From: Candidatus Hestiella acidicharens
Lineage (GTDB): Archaea; Thermoproteota; Thermoprotei_A; Sulfolobales; Acidilobaceae
Direction of reading: 5' to 3'
Assembly (NCBI GenBank): GCA_015523575.1
Contig: WAJZ01000114.1
Coordinates: forward strand, 1-7,584
DNA: 7,584 nucleotides
Part shown: piece after piece, positions 1 to 4,998 of the stretch
How positions within the stretch are numbered: the first letter of the stretch is position 1
Layout: each line of letters begins with the position of its first letter
Translations under genes and position numbers: made by a program
Notes under the pieces: generated by a model
Seen by the model: the letters and a program-made list of their open reading frames with translations, nothing else
What the model was told of the DNA's origin: nothing
Database searches by the model: none

Positions 1-687
1 AAATTCCTCTACTGTTATATATGGGGTTTTTCCAAACTCTGTCATATTTGCAAGTAAAGGGGTATTGCCTAGCTCCTTTGCAACATACCTAAATTCATCT
101 ATACTTGATAGTGCCTCTGGAAATATTATATCGGCCCCAGCCTCTACATATAACTTCGCTCTTTCAATAGCACTTTCCAATCCTTCAACTGCCTTTGCAT
201 CCGTCCTTGCAATAATTAAGGCGTCCTTTCTAGCCTCAACAGCTGACCTTATTTTTTTCACCATCTCTCCAGGAGGTATCGTCTTTTTACCTGAGAGATG
301 GCCACATTTCTTTGGCATTAGCTGGTCTTCTATCTGTATCGCTGCGGCTCCAGCCTCTTCTAGTTCCTTAACTGTTCTATACACATTTAACGGCTCTCCA
401 AAACCAGTATCTGAATCGACTATCAGGGGAATGTTTGCTACGCCAGTAATCCTCCTAGTGGCTTCATATAATTCAGTAAATGTTATTAATCCTAAGTCAG
501 GCATTGCTAGGCTTCCTGTAAGAGCTGCTCCAGAAAGGTACGCAGCTTCAAACCCAAGCTTTTCCACAAGCAATGCAGAAATTGGATTAAAAACCCCAGG
601 AACAACAACTATATCTTCCTTTATAATCAGATCCTTTAAGGCCTCGCCCGGATTGTTTAACCTTCTTTTATACAGGAATGACATCAT
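1..687 (-). CDS. prpB: Methylisocitrate lyase / PEP mutase family protein (partial, C-terminus off the left edge)
   Basis: Enzyme of the isocitrate lyase/PEP mutase superfamily, best matching PrpB, which splits 2-methylisocitrate into pyruvate and succinate in the cytoplasm (methylcitrate route of propionate breakdown). The first 229 residues are visible and about 60-70 C-terminal residues are missing, judged from a usual family length near 290-300. Seen: LSGAAL near residues 51-56 (substrate loop of the TIM barrel), DSDTGFGE at 91-98 (metal-binding region), KKCGH at 126-130 with the catalytic Cys128, IARTDA at 159-164, and a final stretch ILANITEF-like (LLANMTEFGKTP) typical of PrpB. The start is the first of two adjacent ATG codons, with an AGGTGT-type ribosome site just upstream. 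It is transcribed away from the methyltransferase unit. The substrate is inferred: 2,3-dimethylmalate lyase, oxaloacetate decarboxylase or carboxy-PEP mutase are related alternatives. No citrate synthase or methylcitrate dehydratase lies in the window to support the full cycle. Confidence 0.85.
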   Translation of the reverse strand, partial: MMSFLYKRRLNNPGEALKDLIIKEDIVVVPGVFNPISALLVEKLGFEAAYLSGAALTGSLAMPDLGLITFTELYEATRRITGVANIPLIVDSDTGFGEPLNVYRTVKELEEAGAAAIQIEDQLMPKKCGHLSGKKTIPPGEMVKKIRSAVEARKDALIIARTDAKAVEGLESAIERAKLYVEAGADIIFPEALSSIDEFRYVAKELGNTPLLANMTEFGKTPYITVEEF

Positions 688-740
688 ACCACACCTATTT
701 ATTAAACGACATAATTGCATTAATAAGCATTAAATCGGAA

Positions 741-751
741 AAACTTATAAC
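741..751. promoter_or_regulatory. Probable shared TATA box between divergent prpB-like gene and mini-ORF/methyltransferase unit
   Basis: The sequence AAACTTATAAC reads as a crenarchaeal TATA element on the + strand, with an A/G-rich BRE-like stretch before it, and as TTATAAG on the - strand. On + it would place a transcript start near 770-775, just ahead of the ribosome site at 777. On - it would place one near 715-720, about 30 bases ahead of the prpB-like start. No second good TATA candidate was seen for either gene in the 100-base gap, so one element may serve both directions. Inferred from position and composition only. Confidence 0.45.
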
Positions 752-776
752 AGAACGTAACGCCATTATATTAATG

Positions 777-782
777 GGTGAT
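777..782 (+). promoter_or_regulatory. Strong Shine-Dalgarno site of the 24-codon mini-ORF
   Basis: GGTGAT, complementary to the 3' end of archaeal 16S rRNA (AUCACC), sits 5 bases before the ATG at 788. It decides the start of the mini-ORF and is the main sign that this very short frame is translated. Confidence 0.7.
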
Positions 783-787
783 TAGGC

Positions 788-862
788 ATGGGAGGTAGGC
801 AAAAGTCAACTCTATTTAGTATGGGGAGAAAGGAGGAGGAAAATAAAGGGAAAAAGAAGTGA
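788..862 (+). CDS. 24-residue basic peptide resembling the N-terminal tail of ribosomal protein S25e
   Basis: A 24-codon ORF beginning MGGRQKST and ending in a Glu/Lys-rich tail (EEENKGKKK). It follows a strong GGTGAT ribosome site, and its TGA overlaps the GTG start of the methyltransferase in a GTGA arrangement, so the two are probably translationally coupled. From memory of the family, archaeal S25e begins MGG followed by basic residues and a Lys/Glu-rich linker before its winged-helix domain. That domain (about 80 residues) is absent here in all frames downstream. It may be a real micro-protein, a remnant or mimic of the S25e tail, or a leader whose translation opens the methyltransferase start. 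No function can be assigned. Confidence 0.5.
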   Translation: MGGRQKSTLFSMGRKEEENKGKKK

Positions 863-1704
863 GCTGTTTTAGATGGCCTCCCCTAAAAAGGAAAAAGAAA
901 ATTGTAACCCTAATACCTTCTAGTGTATTGTCCGTTGATAGTAGTCTTTTAGAAAAGACGTATAAAGCCGGATATCTTTCCAGAACCCTAGCTCTTTATA
1001 GGATTGATGAGGTTATAATTTATAGTGATGCTAATTCTACAAACTTCGATGCCAAGTTCCTAGAATTGATATTAAAATACCAAGTAACTCCACCGCATAT
1101 AAAAAAGAAGTTGTTCAAAAAAAGTAGATTATTAAGGTATGCTGGTTTGTTACCCCCTGTTAGGCTACCTAACCACGATCCGCCAAAAGAGGCTAGAGTC
1201 GGATATATATTGGATGGAATCATAGAAAATTGCCGAGAAGGCATCTGTCACGTTTTTCTAGGAAAGCTTAGTGAAGGTATACTAAGGATAGATGGAAATA
1301 TAAGCGAAGGAAAGATAGTAACTGTTAAAATCCATAAAATAGCAGGAGATAAGATATATTTAAAGAAATCTGATTGGAAAGACATATACACCGGATATAA
1401 AGTAAGGAGATCTAAGGGAGTGGAAGAAATTACTTTAAGATTGAGTAGGGATGGATACCTAGTGATAGGAACAAGCAGGTTGGGTTCGTGCATCACCAAG
1501 GATTTAATAAATGAAATTGAAAGCAAACTAACTAAGAAAAAAGGGATAGCCCTTGTGATAGGTGGACCATATAAGGGTATAGATATAAATAAAGGAACAT
1601 ATGATTACGTCTTAAATACTGTTATTAACCAGGGAACAATTACTGTTAGAAGCGAAGAAGCCCTCATCTCAACCCTCTCAATACTAAACCTGTTTACTAA
1701 CTAG
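859..1704 (+). CDS. SPOUT-class RNA methyltransferase (Methyltrn_RNA_3 / archaeal SPOUT1 homologue)
   Basis: A 281-residue SAM-dependent RNA methyltransferase of the SPOUT (trefoil-knot) superfamily, the archaeal relative of human SPOUT1/C9orf114. It is expected to act on large-subunit rRNA in the cytoplasm as a dimer; the human enzyme is linked to m3U in 28S rRNA, so the archaeal target is inferred. Seen: N-terminal strand IVTLIPSS at 15-22, EKTYKAGYLSRTLALYRIDEV at 32-52, the family signature RYAGLLPPVRLPNH at 93-106, and an OB-fold-like insertion at about 112-185. In the C-terminal knot, the SAM-binding loop is LVIGGPYKGI at 232-241, followed by NTVINQGTITVRSEEAL at 253-269. The GTG start overlaps the stop of the preceding 24-codon ORF. 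The basic first 14 residues (PPLKRKKK) are longer than the usual start, but no ATG in this frame lies closer. In many archaea this gene sits beside rpl3; here it does not. Confidence 0.9.
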   Translation: MSCFRWPPLKRKKKIVTLIPSSVLSVDSSLLEKTYKAGYLSRTLALYRIDEVIIYSDANSTNFDAKFLELILKYQVTPPHIKKKLFKKSRLLRYAGLLPPVRLPNHDPPKEARVGYILDGIIENCREGICHVFLGKLSEGILRIDGNISEGKIVTVKIHKIAGDKIYLKKSDWKDIYTGYKVRRSKGVEEITLRLSRDGYLVIGTSRLGSCITKDLINEIESKLTKKKGIALVIGGPYKGIDINKGTYDYVLNTVINQGTITVRSEEALISTLSILNLFTN

Positions 1705-1750
1705 TTTCAAATTTAGAAAAAATAAGCTGATTTTAAAGGGTTAAATGATT

Positions 1751-1783
1751 TAAAGCTTTATACTCTAGGAAGACAGTTATAAG
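1751..1783 (+). promoter_or_regulatory. Candidate promoter region for the short-chain dehydrogenase
   Basis: Two TATA-like boxes lie here: CTTTATAC at 1756-1763, overlapping the 10-base perfect palindrome TAAAGCTTTA at 1751-1760, and TTATAAG at 1777-1783. The first would start transcription near 1785-1790, right at a possible leader ATG (1791). The second would start near 1803-1808 and leave a leader of about 55 bases. The sequence alone does not decide between them. Confidence 0.4.
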
Positions 1784-1784
1784 A

Positions 1785-1806
1785 TCGGGTATGAATAAGA
1801 ATCCGG
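1785..1806 (+). other. Small hairpin in the dehydrogenase leader
   Basis: TCGGGT (1785-1790) can pair with ATCCGG (1801-1806) using two G-U wobbles, closing a 10-base loop that holds the ATG at 1791. GGGTATG occurs twice nearby (1787-1793 and 1821-1827), 34 bases apart. The stem is short and a role is not established. Confidence 0.25.
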
Positions 1807-1856
1807 GATCTGAACCGAAAGGGTATGTGGAAAAAAGCTGCATGACCCCATGGTGA
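1791..1856 (+). CDS. Possible 21-codon leader ORF upstream of the dehydrogenase
   Basis: An ATG-initiated frame of 21 codons beginning MNKNPGSEPKGY and ending CMTPW. Its TGA stop (1854-1856) lies inside the GGTGAG ribosome binding site of the dehydrogenase, so ribosomes ending here would cover or deliver to that start. It has no good ribosome site of its own but could be leaderless if the TATA at 1756-1763 is used. If the TATA at 1777-1783 is used instead, it would not be on the transcript. No similarity is recognised and it may be chance. Confidence 0.25.
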   Translation: MNKNPGSEPKGYVEKSCMTPW

Positions 1857-1857
1857 G
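1852..1857 (+). promoter_or_regulatory. Shine-Dalgarno site of the short-chain dehydrogenase
   Basis: GGTGAG, 5 bases before the ATG at 1863, fits the archaeal anti-SD and fixes the dehydrogenase start. Confidence 0.65.
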
Positions 1858-1862
1858 CCTAA

Positions 1863-2642
1863 ATGGAGAAAATTGCTTTAGTGACTGGTGGTGATAGAGG
1901 TATAGGAAGAGCTATAGCGGTTAAGCTGGCCTCTATAGGTAATTATGTAATCATTAACTATAGAAAAAGGGAGGAAAAAGCAAGAGAGACCCTAGGAATA
2001 TTGAAGGCTAATGGCTGGGATGGAGAGATAATCAAGGCAGATATATCAAATAAAGCAGATGTGGAAAACATGGTTAGGAAGATAAAGGAGAGTACAGATG
2101 GAGTCGATATATTAGTAAACAACGCTGGTGTTGGGTTTGCATCTAGGTTTATTGATATAGATTATGATTCATGGCAAAGGCAGATACAAACTAACCTCAC
2201 TGGAAGCTTTTACGTAACAAAACTCTTGGTTGAAGACATGATTAAGAAAAGGTGGGGTAGAATAATATTTATTAGTAGCATAGCAGGCATACATGGAGTT
2301 ATGTTCCTTTCAGCATACAGCGCTTCAAAAGCGGGAATAATTGGCTTGGCTAAATCTTTGGCAATAGAACTAGCTGAATTTAGCATAACAGTAAACGTTG
2401 TTGCTCCAGGTTTTGTCGGAACCAAGCTAGGAAGTAGCTATTTCAATTGGCTAGAATCGATAGGCTACAAAAAACCACTAGAATCCTACCTTTCATACGT
2501 TCCCAGTCATAGGCTTGCAGAGGAAGAGGAAATAGCAAACATAGTTGGATTTCTTTCATCAAATGAGAGTAGTGGAATTACTGGACAAGTCATCGCTGTC
2601 GATGCAGGCTCCTCTCTTATATCTGGTTTTGTTAAGAAATAA
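1863..2642 (+). CDS. Short-chain dehydrogenase/reductase, FabG-like
   Basis: A 259-residue classical SDR oxidoreductase, a cytoplasmic Rossmann-fold enzyme of the 3-oxoacyl-ACP reductase-like group that usually works as a tetramer. Seen: the nucleotide-binding motif TGGDRGIG at 8-15, a basic turn after the second strand (YRKR, 33-36) that favours NADP(H), acidic D60 before I61, NNAG at 86-89, and the catalytic tetrad N111, S139, Y152, K156 in the normal S-x12-Y-x3-K spacing. NVVAPGFVGTKL at 178-189 follows, and the end (GQVIAVDAGSSL) is typical. Length is normal. The start is set by GGTGAG. The substrate is unknown: archaea have no standard ACP fatty-acid synthesis, so a 3-oxoacyl-CoA, sugar or small keto compound is as likely as an acyl-ACP. 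It stands alone on its strand, convergent with the RNase P gene 17 bases on, and gives no operon clue to its role. Confidence 0.9.
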   Translation: MEKIALVTGGDRGIGRAIAVKLASIGNYVIINYRKREEKARETLGILKANGWDGEIIKADISNKADVENMVRKIKESTDGVDILVNNAGVGFASRFIDIDYDSWQRQIQTNLTGSFYVTKLLVEDMIKKRWGRIIFISSIAGIHGVMFLSAYSASKAGIIGLAKSLAIELAEFSITVNVVAPGFVGTKLGSSYFNWLESIGYKKPLESYLSYVPSHRLAEEEEIANIVGFLSSNESSGITGQVIAVDAGSSLISGFVKK

Positions 2643-2675
2643 ATCAAAATATCAACTGTTTATTTAACTTTATTG
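2632..2675. terminator. T-rich convergent intergenic region, probable terminator for both strands
   Basis: Only 17 bases separate the dehydrogenase stop from the RNase P subunit stop. The + strand reads T-rich (GTTTATTTAACTTTATT) at 2658-2674, and the - strand reads T-rich (ATATTTTGATTTATTTCTT) across the dehydrogenase 3' end. Archaeal termination commonly uses such T-tracts without a stem. No hairpin was seen. Inferred. Confidence 0.35.
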
Positions 2676-3001
2676 TAGGGTATCCTTCTGACCCATCCGC
2701 ACTCTTTGCATCTAATCACCAAGTAACTCATCTTTCCTTGGGACCTCAACCTTATTGTGCATGTAAACCCTGGCACGAGAGCTACATGGCAATTTTTACA
2801 TATACCCCTTTTTATGGCCCTCGGTATCTTAATCTTATTCCTCAAAGAGAGCCTGAGTATTAGCTCATTTATTTGCCTTGAATACTCTATATCCCCCTCC
2901 TTCACCTTCTCCTTTGAGATGTTAAAAAGCCTTTCCATCCTTTGAACTACAAGGTCATTAAACCTAACCTTCTTGCGTAGCTCAGACCTGCTTCTCCTCA
3001 A
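2660..3001 (-). CDS. rnp4: Ribonuclease P protein component 4 (Rpp21/Rpr2 family)
   Basis: A 113-residue protein subunit of archaeal RNase P, which removes the 5' leader of precursor tRNAs; in this family it pairs with the Rpp29 subunit and binds the specificity domain of the RNA. Seen: a charged N-terminal helical part (VQRMERLFNISKEKV, 19-33), then NKIKIPRAIKRGICKNCH at 55-72 matching the family core (KIPR.. .R..CK.C). Next come the strand region RLRSQG at 84-89 and CKEC at 98-101, giving a four-cysteine zinc ribbon (C68, C71, C98, C101); an extra C81 is present. The start is TTG at 3001. It is preferred because a stop codon lies three codons upstream, the next start (ATG, residue 22) would cut into the N-terminal helix, and GAGGAG lies just before it, though with only 2 bases between. 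It overlaps the ligase 3' end by 20 bases and is probably co-transcribed with it. Confidence 0.88.
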   Translation of the reverse strand: MRRSRSELRKKVRFNDLVVQRMERLFNISKEKVKEGDIEYSRQINELILRLSLRNKIKIPRAIKRGICKNCHVALVPGFTCTIRLRSQGKMSYLVIRCKECGWVRRIPYNKVK

Positions 3002-4772
3002 TTCTCCTCAACTGCCTTTTGTACATTTCCATTAACTCTTCTTCAGTAGTTATATCTTCAGGACCTTTATCATCCCTCCATCTTAAGAACCTTGGAAACC
3101 TAATCGAAAGACCGGCACCTTCCCTAATCTTATTAAAGCAACAACTGTGAAGAGGTGAAAGTGTAAGCTCCGCCCCTATTATTTCAGCCACCCTAACTGG
3201 CTCGAACCAGAGATCTGGTTCTATATTAGAGTCCACCCTTGGGTGTCGGCGCTCAATAATAAATGGTTTAAAGAGGTCATACATTTTATCAAGATCCTCA
3301 TCAGTAAACCCACTTCCGACTTTACAAACGGTTCTAAATACATCTAGCTCCCTATCATAGGCAGCGAACAGCAGCGTTCCTACCTTTCCGCCCCTCCTAC
3401 CCCTTCCATAGAATCCGCCTACAGCTACTAGATCAACTGTATCTGTCATCTCACTCTTATAATCCCTTTTAAGTTTAATCCAAAGCCAACCCCTGACACC
3501 AGCCCTATAAACACTCTCGCCATGCAATGCCTTAACCATTACCCCTTCTGCACCTTCTGCTATTGCCTCCAAGAAAAACTCCCATAATTTGTCAGGGTTT
3601 TCCACTTCTATATACTTAGCTATGTTTATTCTCTCGTCTTCTTGGGAAACTTCCTCTAACACCTTTCTTCTATATGGTAGGGGCTTGTTTGTCAAATCAT
3701 TGTCTTCTACTAATAAGGCATCAAATAGAAACACTTTTACAGGTATTTCCTTCACCATCCTATGAACATCATATTTTCTCCTCCTATGCATGAGCTCTTG
3801 AAACGGCCTCAGTTCACCAGTATCAGGATCATATGCTACTATTTCCCCTTCGAGGATTGCCTTTTTTGCCTTTATGTTCCTTTTTATATATTCGACAACA
3901 TCGGGATACATATTTGTTATATTTTCTAACCTCCTTGAATAAATTTTGATGGTTTCACCATCTTTATGAAACTGTCCCCTCTCACCGTCGTATTTATATT
4001 CCACAAAACCCTTCCCACCTATTTTTTCAAGTATCTCTTTAGGGTCACTTAACCTCTCAGCCAGCATCGGCCTTATTGGAATCCCTATTTCTGGCTTTAT
4101 GTCCTTGACTGATTCTATGCCCTCATTAGCAACTATAGATGCAATCTCACCTAGATCAGCCCTTAAGTTATAGGCCCTTTCAACAACCTCTCTATAATTA
4201 ACGCTTCCTCCATAAGATATAGATAATGCATCTAGTATAGTTGCGTCTCCTATGCCAAGCCTCAGCCTTCCCTCAAGAAACCTAACTATATATCTAGCTT
4301 CTAGGGGTTTCGCATCCCTCAACAGACCAGATATAAGCTTCAGCTTTAAATCCCTACTGCCTTCTCCTTGCGAGTAGGCAATCTTTAAAAATGAATCGAA
4401 AACCCTCTTTACTGTTAATGCAATGCTTTCTGCTCCAATAAATGACATCAACCCACCCTTCTTTCCACTTTCTTGAGAATATTTTTCAGATATTTTCCCC
4501 AAATCACCTTCTGAATTATAGGCGTTAATCACATCTTGTTCCTTCTTGTTATATGCCAACGAAATTGCCTGAATTAGTAGCTTTTCCCCTATACCTAGTT
4601 CTGGAATGTCCTTCCAATCCGGTCCTAGCTTACCTTGTATTAGATACACCACCTTGTTTATTACATTAGGTGGGGTTCTTCTTATAAGGTTCACAAGGAG
4701 TTGTGTAAGGGCTATTCTAGAGGTTATTTTTTCCATCTCATCGAAAGCCCTTGCTATCTCAATAAATGGCAT
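2982..4772 (-). CDS. lig: ATP-dependent DNA ligase
   Basis: Replicative and repair DNA ligase of the archaeal/eukaryal ligase I type, which seals nicks through a lysyl-AMP intermediate and in crenarchaea works with PCNA. Numbering is for the 596-residue form. Seen: the N-terminal DNA-binding domain to about residue 225, with VVYLIQGKLGPDW and GEGSRDLKLKL; the adenylation domain with motif I KYDGER and catalytic Lys260; motif III near VFLFDALL (347-354); motif IV EGVMVKA (409-415); and motif V WLWIKLKRDY (429-438). The C-terminal OB domain has AEIIGAELTLSPLH and motif VI RFPRFLRWRDDK (558-569). All key residues are present. The ATG at 4772 is chosen because it aligns with the start of crenarchaeal ligases of about 600 residues. 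An in-frame ATG at 4838 would add 22 residues and is supported by a TATA box at leaderless distance. It is first in a unit with rnp4. Confidence 0.93.
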   Translation of the reverse strand: MPFIEIARAFDEMEKITSRIALTQLLVNLIRRTPPNVINKVVYLIQGKLGPDWKDIPELGIGEKLLIQAISLAYNKKEQDVINAYNSEGDLGKISEKYSQESGKKGGLMSFIGAESIALTVKRVFDSFLKIAYSQGEGSRDLKLKLISGLLRDAKPLEARYIVRFLEGRLRLGIGDATILDALSISYGGSVNYREVVERAYNLRADLGEIASIVANEGIESVKDIKPEIGIPIRPMLAERLSDPKEILEKIGGKGFVEYKYDGERGQFHKDGETIKIYSRRLENITNMYPDVVEYIKRNIKAKKAILEGEIVAYDPDTGELRPFQELMHRRRKYDVHRMVKEIPVKVFLFDALLVEDNDLTNKPLPYRRKVLEEVSQEDERINIAKYIEVENPDKLWEFFLEAIAEGAEGVMVKALHGESVYRAGVRGWLWIKLKRDYKSEMTDTVDLVAVGGFYGRGRRGGKVGTLLFAAYDRELDVFRTVCKVGSGFTDEDLDKMYDLFKPFIIERRHPRVDSNIEPDLWFEPVRVAEIIGAELTLSPLHSCCFNKIREGAGLSIRFPRFLRWRDDKGPEDITTEEELMEMYKRQLRRIEEKQV

Positions 4773-4861
4773 ATCCGCCTTTGCCTTCTCCTTAGCCAAA
4801 GCACCAACACCATATACTATTATTTCCAGCCACAACATATAAACTGAGCAGGCCCTAGCTC

Positions 4862-4872
4862 GCTTTTTAATA
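4862..4872 (-). promoter_or_regulatory. Candidate TATA box of the DNA ligase / rnp4 unit
   Basis: On the - strand this reads TATTAAAAAGC, a good crenarchaeal TATA element. Its centre lies about 28 bases before the ATG at 4838, which would give a leaderless transcript from that ATG. A second, weaker box (TTTATAT, about 4837-4843) would instead start transcription near 4812, in front of the preferred ATG at 4772. Confidence 0.4.
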
Positions 4873-4940
4873 CCCTTTAGAATGGTATCGCTTAATTGCT
4901 ATGAGCAGAAAACCTTCAGGTTTAAATAAAAAATATACAT

Positions 4941-4950
4941 TAATTTATAT
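4941..4950 (+). promoter_or_regulatory. Candidate TATA box of the radical-SAM operon
   Basis: TAATTTATAT would place a transcript start near 4970-4975, about 25 bases before the preferred ATG at 4999. The area is very AT-rich, and TTTAAATAAAA at 4921 and TATATAAT at 4980 are competing matches; the last would start inside the gene. Confidence 0.35.
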
Positions 4951-4973
4951 CAGATTCGAATAAAAATTCTGAT
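4949..4973. repeat. Short inverted repeat downstream of the TATA box
   Basis: ATCAGA (4949-4954) and TCTGAT (4968-4973) are perfect 6-base arms around a 13-base spacer, with the 8-base palindrome ATTCGAAT (4954-4961) overlapping the left arm. Its place between the TATA box and the expected transcript start would suit a repressor operator. Arms this short can arise by chance in AT-rich DNA. Confidence 0.25.
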
Positions 4974-4988
4974 TAACATTATATAATT

Positions 4989-4992
4989 GGTG
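4989..4992 (+). promoter_or_regulatory. Shine-Dalgarno site deciding the ATG start at 4999
   Basis: GGTG, 6 bases before ATG 4999. It includes the in-frame GTG at 4990 and follows the in-frame TTG at 4987, which makes those two upstream starts unlikely. Confidence 0.5.
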
Positions 4993-4998
4993 TTTAGA

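Noticed and set aside
65..733. A 222-codon open frame on the + strand.
   Set aside because: It lies exactly opposite the prpB-like gene, whose - strand translation carries clear family motifs; the + strand protein resembles nothing and is Ser/Ile-rich like a shadow frame.
842..870. Programmed -1 frameshift joining the 24-codon ORF to the methyltransferase at the A-rich run.
   Set aside because: The run GGGAAAAAGAAG is not in the phase of a classic slippery heptamer, no downstream structure was seen, the methyltransferase has its own GTG start, and the family does not carry such an N-terminal extension.
1784..1860. C/D box guide RNA in the gap before the dehydrogenase.
   Set aside because: A CTGA is present at 1810-1813, but no RUGAUGA C box or paired D box at the right spacing could be found.
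2757..2945. A 62-codon + strand frame with hydrophobic stretches that look like a small membrane protein.
   Set aside because: Antisense to the zinc ribbon and helical region of Rpp21; the hydrophobic look comes from the reverse complement of Lys/Glu-rich codons.
4606..4842. A 78-codon + strand frame over the 5' end of the ligase.
   Set aside because: Antisense shadow of the conserved ligase DNA-binding domain, with no ribosome site.
4901..4963. A 20-codon + strand ORF (MSRKPSGL...) in the ligase/radical-SAM gap.
   Set aside because: No ribosome site, no clear TATA at leaderless distance, and strongly AT-driven composition; likely chance.
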